64,000 bases of DNA from Coccinella septempunctata (lineage: Eukaryota > Arthropoda > Insecta > Coleoptera > Coccinellidae), in NCBI RefSeq assembly GCF_907165205.1, contig NC_058189.1, positions 2,916,501 through 2,980,500 on the forward strand. The letters run 5' to 3'. Every line of letters starts with the position of its first letter. Positions within the stretch are counted from its first letter, which is position 1. The notes under the pieces are model-generated. The model saw only the letters and a list, made by a program, of their open reading frames with translations, was not told the origin of the DNA and did not search any database. Shown piece after piece: positions 45,118-56,817 of the stretch. A program made the translations under genes and the position numbers.

Positions 45118-46768
45118 TGTCATAAACTATTCGACAGCTAAGGAATATACAGAGTGGGCTTTTGTAAAGGCAAAAGGGCAAGATTGAGAGATGGCAGAAA
45201 AATTTAGGGGTTAGGTAGTGAGATTGAGGGTTGGAACAATATGGATGTGTATTTGATCTTGTGTAAAGATTTAACGTGTCTGAGCATTCAACAATTAGAA
45301 TTTCGTTCGATAAGAGACATAACATTTTCTATGTTTAATTTTTTATTTAATCTGTCGGTTTAGTGAAGAGTTTGTTTCCTTTCCTGGTTGGCTGAGATGA
45401 TAATTTCTTGACACATTTTCAAGTTATCCTTCTTGAAATTCAGCACGATTTTTAACAATTTTTCTGGGCTCTGAACTTTTTTCAAGCAAAATGCATCATG
45501 AAGGTTTGAATACCAAAATTTTAGTGCAAGTTATTCATTTCTGCGAATACCAATTCAAAATCTAACACCCGTTTCAGCAGTTCGAAAAACATATCCATAT
45601 ATGGATGTCACACAATTCGCTCCGACATAACTTTATATAAACTTATCCAAGTGGGCCGTTAAATTTTCGGATTAAGTAGCTCAATAACCGAACAAGACTT
45701 CCCGTCGCGTCGTCTGATGGCAGGTCTCCACCAAGTCAATAAGGCTACCCCAACAAAATAGAGTGAATATTCCTCCCATCATTGCTCCAAGTCCTTAAAT
45801 TACATGGGCACATAAACTTTTATGACAATTTCGTCTGCAACTTCCGGCGTTATTATCCAATAACCCCGTAGTCTGTTGGGGACCTCTTCGAACGCTAATT
45901 AAACCGCATCACCCTTGCCCCTATAGAAGTGAATATGCATAAAGGTTTTAATTACATGCATAGCCGAAAGTCACCCTGATTACTTTCATCTTCTGGATCG
46001 GTTTCCGTGAAATAAAATATCCTTTGTGCGAATGAAACCTCCGATGTTCAGTCGATCTAGTAGTTTCGTCCAACACTATTGAGATGTGGTGTGTGACACT
46101 GTGTTACTGTTTTAGGGGTAGTTTTAAATGCCGATCAATTCTTCCTTGACATTCAGAGTATTCACTCGTCTATAGGAGTTCATTTTACATATAATTTGGT
46201 GCAATTATTGTTTAACACTTTTCCTACTCTTTATTCATGTTTATTCCTCACCACTATTACATGTTTTTAACCTATTCCTTTTTCTCAGAAGCGAAAAAAG
46301 TTGTACATTTGAAGTTCACAATTTTTTTATGTTATTTGAAGAAACCAACACAAAAATAATTAGTTCTCATGAATAGAACTAGATTTTTATGAAGAGAAAA
46401 AAAATTTGAAGGAAAATTTTAAATCCTTGTAAACGGTCTGTTAGTTGATTACTAAATTCACATTGATATACAGAAAAATTTCAAGTTAATAGATCTAATA
46501 GTTTCTCAGAAAGGTAAGAATTTGAATGATAACACGAAGTTCATCAGGCAAGCTGAATTTAGTGATATTTAATCGATATTGAGGAAAAACATCGATACTT
46601 TCTGTTATTTGCTATACGCTTCATAATTTATATGTAGGGGGTGTTGCCGTAATATTTTGTTATTAGTTTGATGTATTGAGTCTTCCAGTGTACCTTCTTT
46701 TAATTTTCTTTTTTTTTTCTTTGAAATACAGTCCATTTTTTCTTACCACTTAAGAGTTCCCGCAACAA
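45118..46768. other. Single-copy block 6 and flanks
   Basis: From about 45640 to 46080 GC content rises and the sequence is single copy (for example AACCGCATCACCCTTGCCCC). No gene recognised. The remainder is AT-rich and unassigned. Confidence 0.4.
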
Positions 46769-47641
46769 GGGGAGTCCGGGAGACTTGCTCAGGTAGGAGA
46801 CTTGAACCACCTCAAATATTTCAATTCAAATTTAGCTCTACCGGTATCGTCAATAGCTTGCGACATACTCGTAACAAGACACTCGTGGTTGTTCGGGAGT
46901 GAGAGGGTTGAACGTGATTTTGTTGTTAGGAAGTAAGAAATTGAATAATTATTGTTTGTTACACTGTCTGGAAAGTTCAATGAGTGCGTGGTTTTATTTA
47001 GTTTTATTGCTTTCATTGGTTGATATTGTTTTACAAACGATGAGCCTATTTAATAATAGTTGTAAAAGTTACAATAAAACTGTTGAATAGACTAAAAGGG
47101 CGTGCGGTAGACTTGACCCATGCTATGGTCGGGAGATATAATCAGTGGTCAAAGTTCCCGCACTGAGCTGAGATAATAGTTTGCTTCAAAAAAGAAAATT
47201 GAATAATAGAAATAAATATATAAAAATATGCAAAGGTTCAAATAAGTAGAAAACATCTGGGAAATAAGGCAGAGTGACTCTGAACTAGAAAATATGTATT
47301 TCATGCGCTAATACAACTGATGATGAAAACCTTGACATAGACAATCGTTGGTTATTGGAAATGTTTTCTTTCAATGTTTTTCCTGATAAACAAAATCATG
47401 GTCAAGTCTCTCTCGCCCCCTGTTCAACTCTTCTATGGGTTAGGGAGACATGAGCCAATTTTCGGTTGCTAAAACAAATTGCTGTACATACTCAAAATGT
47501 TCATCTCACCATCACTCTACTATTATCTATCGTAACCTATTTGGACATGATATCTTGTCGCAAAAAAATGAGTTGCTACTATTTAAAGATACGACTTGAG
47601 TGGCTTCGGAGTGAAAAGGGGTTCAACTCTCCCGGATCCCC
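46769..47641. mobile_element. Element D copy 3 (complete, 873 bp)
   Basis: Ends GGGGAGTCCGGGAGACTTGC and, reversed, GGGGATCCGGGAGAGTTGAA. It is studded with GGGAGACTTGA/ACC motifs in both directions (about 46790, 47105, 47130, 47440, 47620). No long frame and no clear target duplication. Copies 1 and 2 share all parts. Confidence 0.82.
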
Positions 47642-49090
47642 AGACTTTTCATGAATTCAAAAAAATCAAAATTTCCCCCTGTATATGACAATTAAGTCTT
47701 TAATTGCGTTTTTCTCAAAAACGTCCAAAATTATCCTATTCTCAAATATCACCAATATTCTGAGAAAATGATTTTCACATCCTTCCTATCTACCTAATCA
47801 CAAAGAATTGTTGTCAAAAATAGCTACCATTCTATTTCATCATCAGAAGACATTCATGTGGCAGACGCTACTACTAAAAAATTTGTAGTAATAAATAAAA
47901 TAAGATTACTTTCTCAATGTTAAACCGCTGTGCCGATTTTGAAGGCAATGAGAATTAAACGCTTAAATTATCAGCAAAAAGCGAACAAATGGCAACTTTG
48001 ATTTCTTTCCATAGCAATATTTCATTTAGTCTTACTTGATCCCTTCGTCATATTCTGATTCAAATCATTATTCCTTAGGCAATGACCTAATGCTGATGAA
48101 ACAACCTATATACTGATATTTTAAAAAGATCTGTTTTTTTTCATACATTTATTTTATCAGGTGCCTCCTCTTCGAATAGCTGAATCTTTAGAATAAGCCG
48201 ATTGAAACCAAAAATTCGAAAATCTTTGTCGGAAAACATTATTCATTTATCAACTTCAAAATAATTATCACACTAACAATATATGTATATTCTTTTGAAT
48301 GTGGGCAATACAATTTTGGTTCTCAAACAATATAGCATATGTATTAGTTTTAGCAAAGGTTAGTGTAACGGGGTACCATACAACTTGGAGTGTGATACAA
48401 GAGTTTAGGAGAAAACCTCAGTAAAAAAACCCTGTCTCCCCGTGTGTAGTGTAGTGATGACAAATATGTTTGCAGAATAAGTTTTTAATACTGAAGGGCT
48501 TCTTTTCTGTATATATATAAAAATTTCTTTATCCTCTTTCCCATTTCGAAATAATATTTGAAACAAAGAAACAGAGCAGAAAACCAGAAAAAAAAAGTGA
48601 ATAATAAAGCTTTCATCAAAACTTATTCAAAGACTTGATGATGAATGAAGAAAAAAATAAATAATCATAGGTACATAACTTGTCCTTCAATTGCACTGGG
48701 AGGAATATCATCTCTGCGTCAAAAATCTTCTGCTGATCTTGGTGGAGGATCACCCTCGTCGTTAGAAATGCCTTCAGTACTCAAATTAATAATAGCCAAA
48801 TCTTACTTTTGACTGGGAGTGTGCTTCGACCAGGTCTAGTATTCCAAGTGATGATTCTTCTGCTCTTCAGTTGTTCGAGGAACGCTACAGGACCCTTATG
48901 TTGGGAATCATCTCCCACAGATATACCAGTGGTTATTCAGTAGAAAATTGAAAAAACTTCTGACACTTTTTTGATAATTATACTTCCAAATGCAAATAAA
49001 TGGGGAAAATCACCCGGTAGGTAGTGAACGTTATAGTCATAATTAGATTTAAATATTCCGCGTTCACAAAACGCTATGAACTACTAGGCT
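47642..49090. other. Unassigned intron sequence, 47642-49090
   Basis: AT-rich, with no element ends, repeat partner or recognised frame. Confidence 0.35.
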
Positions 49091-49091
49091 A

Positions 49092-49175
49092 CAAGCAAGA
49101 GATAAGACGAGAAGAGACTACAGACCACGAGACGAGACTTAGTAAAGTCTAGTTGGTCTCGTGGGCATCACTAGT
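49092..49175. repeat. Short palindromic GAGACGAGAC / GTCTCGTGGG repeat
   Basis: GACCACGAGACGAGACTTAG is followed by AAAGTCTAGTTGGTCTCGTG, which pairs back with it, then GGCATCACTAGT. It looks like the end of a small TE but no partner end is visible. Confidence 0.5.
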
Positions 49176-49900
49176 AGCTATCATTCAATTGGTCCTTACA
49201 CCATTTAGAGGGTGCAGTAATATAAAGGATTGCCAGATCATGAGAAAATTCGCCTTGCGGGTAATATTTAAGAATTTCCCGCATTCAAATGATGTAACGC
49301 AGCTTCAATAAAAATACAAGACCCAGAACGATCCGTCTGTTATTTCGATGAATGCATGATCTGTTCCTCGACCCGAATGCTAATAAAATCTTGAAGGTAT
49401 TTGACGAAAGCTCGTTCTAAATCTCATGCGTGTGCCCCATTTCTCGTTGAATTACATCTTAGGATTATGAATTACTTCGAGCAGCAGAGGATGGTGTAAT
49501 TTCAAGTTTGCCTGTTGCCAACAAACGGGCCGTAAAATTTAATCGTATAACTTGAGGTTAATTTATCCCAATTCCTTCCGCCTACCTCGATCCCCTTAAT
49601 ATGGCTGCTCTACGCTTTCCACCTAGCAGCTGAAGTATGTTCGTAACAACCATTAGGTTGGGAGGCATTAGTATTTATCAAATTATTCATGCACGTTGAT
49701 TCGGAATATGCGGTAGAAGAATGGTACCGTTTTGGGGATCCTAAATATTATTCTTTTTTCTCATTTTTTCGTCCATTACTATCACGTTTGAAGAACAACA
49801 TGAAATTTCATTTCACAATTTCTAATACATGTAGATACGAGGTGAGTCTTTGACTCTTACGTACTCGTATTACTGAAGGTGACGAGCAAGGTGACATATA
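49176..49900. other. Single-copy block 7
   Basis: About 49200-49740 is GC-richer and single copy. No gene recognised. Just before mariner copy B is CGAGGTGAGTCTTTGACTCT (49838), which may be a MITE-B end fragment. Confidence 0.4.
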
Positions 49901-51093
49901 CGAGGATGTATTGATATCTAGTTAGCCTAGACTAGTTCCACGCATAAAAAAAATATTGAGTTGCCATAAAAACGAACAATAACTCATTAGAAGTGTCAGT
50001 GTGAAGTTTGAGGTCGAAAAAGTAAACCAGAGTTACGCAATAAATTAAAAGAAAGAAGATGTCCACCGAAATTGTGAAAATCGAAAAATTGGAGTATCGA
50101 GCCATCATCAAGTACTTGATACTTGATACCCTTGGTGATCAATGTCCTTCGTATGCGACCGTGAAAAATTGGACTGCAAGCTTCAAAAGAGGTGAATTTT
50201 CCGTTGAAGATGATGACCGATCGGGAAGGCCAGTTTCTGTGTCAGTTCCCGAAAATATCGATGCAGTTCATGGCATGATTTTATCAGACCGTCGAATTGG
50301 GCTAAAACGGATATCTGAAGCACTGAATATTTCATACGAAGGCGTTCATCATATAGTTCTTGTCAATTTGGGCATGAGAAAAATTGCTGCAAAATGGATC
50401 CCCAAATGTTTGAATGTTGACCAAAAGCTTGCAAGGGTAGAAGCATCGCGTTCGATCTGTGCTAGATTTTAAAACGATGTAGACTTCTTGAACCGAATTG
50501 TTACTATGGATGAGACTTGGGTACATTTCTACGATCCAGAAACAAAGCAACAATCGATGGAATGGCGACACACTGGTTCTCCAAGACCTAAGAAGTTTCG
50601 TGTCCAAAAATCTGGTGGAAAAGTTCTTGCTTCATGATTGATTTTTTGGATAAGGAGATTACTTTTCGACATTACTGACCACTCTATGGGAAAAAATTAA
50701 AGAGAAAAGACGCGGAAAGCTAAAAGTGCAGGACAACGCCCCTGCACACAAATCACATGTTGCCATGCAAAAAATTCGTGATTTAGGGTTTGAATTACTA
50801 GAACATCCCCCTCATTCACCAGATTTGACTCCATCCGACTATCATCTGTTTCCTCAACTGAAAAAAAGTTTAAAAGGTCGTAAATTTTCTTCAAACGAGG
50901 AGGTAATAAAAGTTGTGGAGGTTTGGTTTGCAGAGCAAGAAGAAACTTTTGTTTTGAAAGGTCTAGAGACGTTGCAGTTTCGCTGTAATAAATGTATCCA
51001 ATTAAGAGGAGAATATGTTAAGTAATAAAATATTTTGACATTAAAATTTTGTTTGGTTATATGGTAGGCTAAGAATTTTTCAATATATCCTCG
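49901..51093 (+). mobile_element. mariner copy B
   Basis: 1193 bp with TA on both sides and the same ends as copy A (CGAGGATGTATTGATATCTA; reversed right end CGAGGATATATTGAAAAATT). Same orientation as copy A. Confidence 0.95.
50059..51025 (+). pseudogene. mariner copy B transposase (broken)
   Basis: ATG at 50059; stop after RGEYVK at 51025. It lost about 14 codons of the first HTH (KYL joins ILDTLGDQC). TAA replaces a sense codon in CARF-NDVDFL at 50470. The middle between KVLAS and the IDFLDKE-like part is shortened. The end is well kept: QDNAPAHKSHVAMQKI, LLEHPPHSPDLTPSDYHLFP. From the Asp of DNA to the Asp of SDY there are 34 residues: DD34D, the mariner signature, unlike DD34E in the Tc1 families here. 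Confidence 0.92.
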
Positions 51094-51095
51094 TA

Positions 51096-52125
51096 CTTGT
51101 TTGGAGAGGAAGAAGCTCTACAAGATTGAGACTTCTTCCCTGTCGTCTCATTCTCAGTTATCTCAATATATGATCAATAATACCAAAAAACATGTTCTAA
51201 TTCGCTGAAAAATAAGTATGAATGAAACATGCGCCCTCCAACGTAGCCTTAACGAATGGCAGATCTTTGGACAGTGAAGATTTCTCCTCCACTACTTACG
51301 ATTGCATTCTTCAACACGTCGTCATTTTTAATAGATCGTTTCGAAACCTTTCTGCAAGAATAAAACAAATGTAACGGCCAATAAACGAAATAGCTTGATC
51401 CTCTGATACGCTGTTATTTTTAAGCATTTTGTATCTGTCGAGAAGTCTGTAAATGTTTCGTGAAAACTACATCACCGCGGCCATACGTTTCCAAGAAGAC
51501 ACGACCGAATCCCGACTGAATTCTTCTATTTTCAGTCTCGCAGTCTTTATTTCCGTCTGTTGTGCTAACAGAAAGATTACACTTCACGAGTCGCCGCAAT
51601 AGTGAAAGATTAAAGGCACAAATTTCGGGATTTACGGAGAATTGAAGTAATTCCCCATTATTTCCTCCCGCTACGTTGTGGAGCTAATGTTGCGGAAAGG
51701 CTCGCCATACACAACGCCTAATCCGATTATCAATTTTCCTAACTGGGCAATATACGCTATCGGCTGCTGCGGAGCCTTCACCCCATTCGTTATTTTCATT
51801 CATAAGTTTATCCCGGCGAGCGGGAAACATCAGATAACGCTGTCTAATTAATGTGAATTTCCCTACCTTGTTTTCCCTCGGAGTAACAGGGTCTTAGCTT
51901 GATTGTCTTTCGGTATTGGTTTATCGTATCATCAGATTAAGCCTAATGGAAATTAGTTTCTTATTCGAGGTTGCTGGGGTGTTATCGAGTTCGGAAGAGA
52001 GGTAAAATAGAGAAAATTGTGCTGCTGCGGATGTAATTATCTTCGTCGTCGAGAGCGAGGAAATTATGTTATTAAGTGAATAGTTGGCGTTTTCTTTATG
52101 GAATGAAAAATGTCCGCTGGTTTCA
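51096..52125. other. Single-copy block 8
   Basis: About 51230-51960 is the longest GC-richer single-copy stretch on this side of the Robo exon, with TAAT/ATTA-type motifs (CTGTCTAATTAATGTGAATT). No gene recognised; candidate intronic regulatory DNA. Confidence 0.4.
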
Positions 52126-53980
52126 GAGCGTTTGCTGCTTGTTCAATATTTTCGCCATAGCCGTCTTGATAATTGCTGACATGAGTATGCCTGTAAGAGG
52201 TGTTGGATTAGCATTCAGATTTGATGGAGGCTTGTTTTACCCATTGAATTATGGCTAATCGTCTGATTCCACTCTTAGAAAAGCTATTACCTGAATCCCA
52301 GTGCGCCCAGTGCGGCTTTCGACCTAATAGAGGTACGGTGGTCCTAATTTTCACATTGCGACGGCTGCAAGAGAAGGTCCGTGAACAACAGTGAGCTATG
52401 AAAAATCATGGGACGCCTTGGAGTACACGAAAAATTTTTAGCAGTGTGTAAAAGCCTCCATACCAACAACACCGCTAGAATACAGCATAATGGCTCTACA
52501 ACCGACCATTTCTTAACCAACTCTGGAATAAAACAAGGCTGCGTGTTAGAGCCTTTATTGTTCAGTATTTTCGCCATAGCTGTCTCGATAATTGCTGACA
52601 TGAGTATGCCTGTAAGGGGTGTTGGAATAAGATTCAGATTTGATGACGGCCTGTTTAACCTGAAGTGCCATAGAGTAAAAACCAATACAAAGATTATTAA
52701 GGAACTAATAATAACTAAGTAAGGCATTCGATTCGGTAAATCGGAGAGCGCTATGGAAAATCATGGCACGTCTTGGAGTACCCGAAAAGTTCTTAGCAGT
52801 GTGTAAAAGCCTTCATACCAACAACACCGCTAGAATACAGCACAATGGTTCTACAACCGACCATTTCTCAACCAACTCTGGAATAAAACAAGGCTGCGTG
52901 TTAGCGCCCTTACTGTTCAATATTTTCGCCATAGCTGTGTCGATAATTGCTGACATGAGTATGCCCGTAAGAGGTGGTGGGATGAGATTCAGATTTGATG
53001 GAGGCCTGTTTAACCTGAAGCGCCTCAGAGCAAAAACCAGTACCAAGTTTATCACTGAACTTAATATGCAGACGACTGCGCACTTATCGCTAGTAGCCTA
53101 GAGGATCTACAGATAATGTTGGACACCTATAAACATATTTACGAAGCTTTAGGCCTTAGACTCAATATTGACAAAACCAAAATCCTGGTAAGTCCGCCAG
53201 AATGCCTTTAAACAGATTTCAGCCTGGAGAATGAAACTCTAGAACAGGTCGAGCAGTTCAAATACTTCATAAGCTTCATAAATACTAGGGCTAACCTGGA
53301 GACGGAAATACACAATCGTATCAAAACGGCATTCTAGAAGCTAAAAGACAGAGTATTTCAAAATGACGACCTCAATCTGAAGACCAAGACAGCTGTTTAC
53401 AAAGCAGTGGTCCTTCCAACGCTTCTTAACTACAGGCGACATATTAAATAGCTTGAACAAACGCAACAACGTCATCTGGGGCAAATAATGGTTCCACAAA
53501 GTTTCCAATGCAGCGCACGAGTTGTACACAATTGAGAATCAAGTAACGAGAGCCCGACTCAGATGGAGCGACCACATTCTGAGGATGCAAGACACAAGAC
53601 TCCCCAAAATAGTTCTGTATGGCGAATTCACAGAGGGAGCTCGGAAACCAGGAAGCCAGTATAAACGATTTAAGGATATACTGCATCAATCCCTAAAATC
53701 AGTTGATGCCAATCATAACTGGGAACAACCAGCGTTAGATAGATCATAGTGGAGTTATAATGGAGACTCGAGAAGAATACAGCGGCGGCCAGATCTGGTT
53801 GGTAACTATCCATGCCCGGAGTGTGGAAGGATCTGTAGGTCACGGTTGGGTCTCTTGAATCACTGGAGGGCACACAGTCTCAAGTAGCCCTAAGAAATTA
53901 TAAGATTGACCGCACCGATGGTATTTTTGTATATTTATTCTAGGAAACGAGATTCAGCAATGATGATGATGATGATGATG
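52126..53980 (+). mobile_element. RT-LINE copy 2, rearranged mosaic
   Basis: Pieces of the RT-LINE in scrambled order. The motif-B block (NIFAIAV.IIADMSMPVRGVG) comes first at about 52140-52240, then the earlier CGFRPNRGT block (52251-52394), then the motif A-B block twice (52408-52722 and 52725-53101), then the thumb and zinc finger. The 3' end has a GAT repeat at about 53957-53980. Confidence 0.88.
52140..53886 (+). pseudogene. RT-LINE copy 2 reverse transcriptase (broken)
   Basis: Readable segments: MANRLIPLLEKLLPESQCA, then CGFRPNRGTVVLIFTLRRLQ (52251-52391); KFLAVCKSLHTNNTARIQHN and GIKQGCVL in both repeated blocks; LGLRLNIDKTKILVS (53150-53190); ARLRWSDHILRMQDTRLPKI (about 53551-53610); and the CPECGRICRSRLGL finger (about 53814-53855). 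The YADD site is damaged (QTTAHLSLVA in place of QYADDCALIAS). Many shifts and stops. Confidence 0.85.
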
Positions 53981-54084
53981 GTTTAATAAATCCATGAAAT
54001 TCTAAGTGAATAAACTACCCAATTTCTTTTTCACTTTTCAAAATCACTACTTAACCACAAAATTCAATTCGAAGGATGTGTACG

Positions 54085-54756
54085 AGTTGAAATGCACAAC
54101 CGTATCAATTCGGCATCACGGGCATCCTGGAAGCTAAAAGACAGAGTGTTTCAAAATCACGACCTCAATCTGAAGACCAAGACAGCTGTTTACAAAGCAG
54201 TGGTCCTCCCCACGCTTCTTTACGGAAGCGAAAGCTGGACACCCTACAGGAGACATATTAAACAGCTTGAACAAACGCAACAACGTCATCTAAGACAAAT
54301 AATGCACATCAGATTGTTTCACAAAGTTTCAAATGCACAAGTCTTGCAGCGCACGAGTTGTACAACAATTGAGACTCAAGTAACGAGAGCCCGACTCAGA
54401 TGGAGCGGCCACATTCTGAGGATACAAGAAATAAGACGCCCCAAAATAGCCCTGTATGGTGAATTCACAGAGGGAGCTCGGAAACCAGGAATCCAGTATA
54501 AGCGGTTTAAGGATATATTACATCAATCCCCAAAATCAGTTAATGCCAATCATAACTGGGAACAACTAGCGTTAGATAGATGGAAGTGGAGGTCTTTGGT
54601 CCACAGTTATAATGGAGACTCGAGAAGAATACAGCGGCGGCCAGATCTGGTTAGTGACTATCCATGCCCGGAGTGTGGAAGGATCTGTAGATCGCCGCTG
54701 GGTCTCTTCAGTCACAGGAGGGCTCAAAGTCGCAAGCAGCCCTAGGAAATTAGGGT
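54085..54756 (+). mobile_element. RT-LINE copy 3, C-terminal fragment
   Basis: Starts inside the thumb region (MHNRINSASRASWKLKDRVF) and ends just after the stop. The 3' UTR and tail seen in copies 1, 2, 4 and 5 are missing, so both ends are cut. Confidence 0.85.
54092..54745 (+). pseudogene. RT-LINE C-terminal region, open frame of 217 codons
   Basis: The longest undamaged stretch of this LINE in the window. It contains KTAVYKAVVLPTLLYGSESW (the segment deleted in copy 1), QLEQTQQRHLRQIMHIR, ARLRWSGHILRI, GARKPGIQYKRFKDIL, HNWEQLALDRWKWRSLVHSY, and the finger CPECGRICRSPLGLFSHRRA, then the stop. The region between RT and the finger in such LINEs is thought to help in binding RNA or target DNA. 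No RT palm, so not functional alone. Confidence 0.88.
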
Positions 54757-55102
54757 TTGATGTTTGATAGCACAGAATTAAATTTCATTAGAGTCATTTT
54801 ATCGCAAACATGTTTTGGGGTCCATTCAAAAACACAGGGTGAATCTTAGAAAATGCAACCTATCCATTTCGCATACAGTATCCGCACCAACTGTTCCGTC
54901 GTGAAAAACAAAAAAATATCTTACCATTCGTCATTATTTCTATTGAAATTATCAGTGATATTGAGCAAATTTGAGTTTGTGCCTTGTGTCTTCTCTATCA
55001 GCGAGATGATAATCACGAAGCTTATAAGGAAGGAAGGTCAGTTTCCTGTTTTTCTTCCTTTCGGAACCCCCTTTCTGCTACCAGACCAGTGGAGATTTGC
55101 CT
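54757..55102. other. Unassigned intron sequence, 54757-55102
   Basis: A 114-codon plus frame at 54853-55197 runs into the next LINE piece and has no known motif. Confidence 0.35.
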
Positions 55103-55990
55103 CCATTCATTCATTGCTGTATCCAGTTACCAGGAATAAATCTACAATAAGACGAAAAAAAAAGATTAAAGGTGCGAACAGACTTGTAATTTCTTAGGGC
55201 TAGTTGTGACTGTGTGCCTTCCTGTGACTGAAGAGACCCAACCGTGACCTACAGATCCTTCCACACTCCGGGCATGGCTGTATTCTTCTCGAGTCTCCAC
55301 TATAACTGTGTACCAAAGACCTTCACTGTGACTTGTCTAATACTAGTTGTTCCCAGTTATGATTAGCATCAACTGATTTTAGGGATTGATGCAGTATATC
55401 CTTAAACCGCTTATACTGGCCTCCTGGTTTTCGGGCTCTCTCTGTGAATTCGCCATACAGAGATATTTTGGGGAGTCTTTTGCCTTGCATCCTCAGTATG
55501 TGGCCGCTCCATCTGAGTCGGGCTCTCGTTACTCGAGTCTCAATTGTTATAGAACTCGCGCGCTGCAAGACTTCCGCATTTGAAACTTTGTGGAATCATC
55601 TGATGTGCATTATTTGTCTTAGATGACGTTGTTGCGTTTGTTCAAGCTGTTATAATATCTGGCCTGTAGGGCGTCCAGTTTTCGCTTCCGTAAAGAAGCG
55701 TTGGGAGGACCACTGCTTTGTAAACAGCTGTCTTGGTCTTCAGATTGAGGTCGTGATTTTGAAACACTCTGACCTTTAGCTTCCAGAATGCCCTTGATGC
55801 CGAATTGATACGGTTGTGTATTTCCATGTCCAGATTAGCCATAGTATTTATGAAGCTTTCCAAGTATTTGAACTGCTCGGCCTGTTCCAGAGTTTCATTC
55901 TCCAAGCTGATATGTGTTTGAAGGCTTTCTGGCGGACTTACTAGGATTTTGGTTTTGTCGATATTGAGTCTAAGGCCTAAAGCTTCGTAT
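55103..55990 (-). mobile_element. RT-LINE copy 4, 5'-truncated
   Basis: Minus-strand copy, 3' end with CATTCATTCATTGCTG at 55103-55119, truncated at the LGLRLNIDKT region near 55988. Oriented against copy 3 about 350 bases away. Confidence 0.9.
55195..55988 (-). pseudogene. RT-LINE copy 4 C-terminal region (broken)
   Basis: Reads LNIDKTKILVSPPESLQTHI, MENETLEQAEQFKYLESFIN, KTAVYKAVVLPTLLYGSENW, then a shift near 55655, then TRARLRWSGHILRMQGKRLP, QYKRFKDILHQSLKS, and part of the finger. Between SQWRSLVH.. and the finger about 30 bases are lost (near 55277). Confidence 0.85.
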
Positions 55991-56817
55991 ACAGGGTTAC
56001 TAGGAAAGTCATACTGAATATTGAACGACGTTATTATTCAGGTCATTTCTGATAGTCTCAATTGTTGTACAACTCGCGCGTTGCCTAGTTTCCTTCTTTG
56101 GAGCAAGTAGCCAATTGCATTTTCACCTCTTCAGTTCCTCAATATCCACAATGATCATCATCTGAAATTGGTCGCAAACCCTTTGCGACCATATACCAAC
56201 TCCGAATGAACTTTTCGAAATACGCATCCCAGCCACGCTCGTAAGCACGTTGTTGTCGGCTGTTAATAATTAAAAATCCGTTTCAGTGTTTTCGGGCCGC
56301 GTTCCACACCAGAGTGGTAACAATGTGCCACAGCTTGTTGTTCGACGGGCAGGTCGATAAAAGTCACAGGTCGTAAATATTGAAACGTGCCGAATATGTG
56401 TATTGAATTGCGATTCCGGATTATGTATGTTGTTATGAACATTTCTAGGGGTCATATAACGTGGCAGGGAATGTTTTCGAACCGATTCGTATGTACAAAA
56501 TGAAAACCTCCCTTCGTTATTCCATTCCTAATTGGAGCGATATTTGTATATATTTTGTTTCATAGCCATGACGGAAAATAATCCGGACATTGTGAACGAA
56601 CTGCAGACTGGAATAAATGATTTTTGATTTTTAATTCCCGAATTCCTAACAATAAGCACATAGAAACGAACAAACGAGAAAAAAATGTTGTTCGACAGGA
56701 CCTATTTTTGGGTGGAAAATTCAGATGAATCCTCGATATAGCTGTCTTTTCCATCAGTTGATACAATACGATGAAAATTTCGAATGTTCACAAAGCAAAG
56801 TGGATGAACATATTATA
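55991..56817. other. Single-copy block 9
   Basis: GC-richer from about 56150 to 56560, no gene recognised. At 56048-56084 a 37-base piece (CTCAATTGTTGTACAACTCG) is identical in kind to the RT-LINE thumb region, a tiny fragment. Confidence 0.4.

Noticed and set aside
52344..52727. 127-codon minus frame, and similar ones at 28852-29157 and 52813-53055
   Set aside because: Antisense shadows of the RT motif-B block, repeated wherever that block occurs.
53957..53980. GAT microsatellite as a stand-alone repeat or CRISPR-like array
   Set aside because: It is the 3' tail of the RT-LINE copy; no spaced repeats are present.
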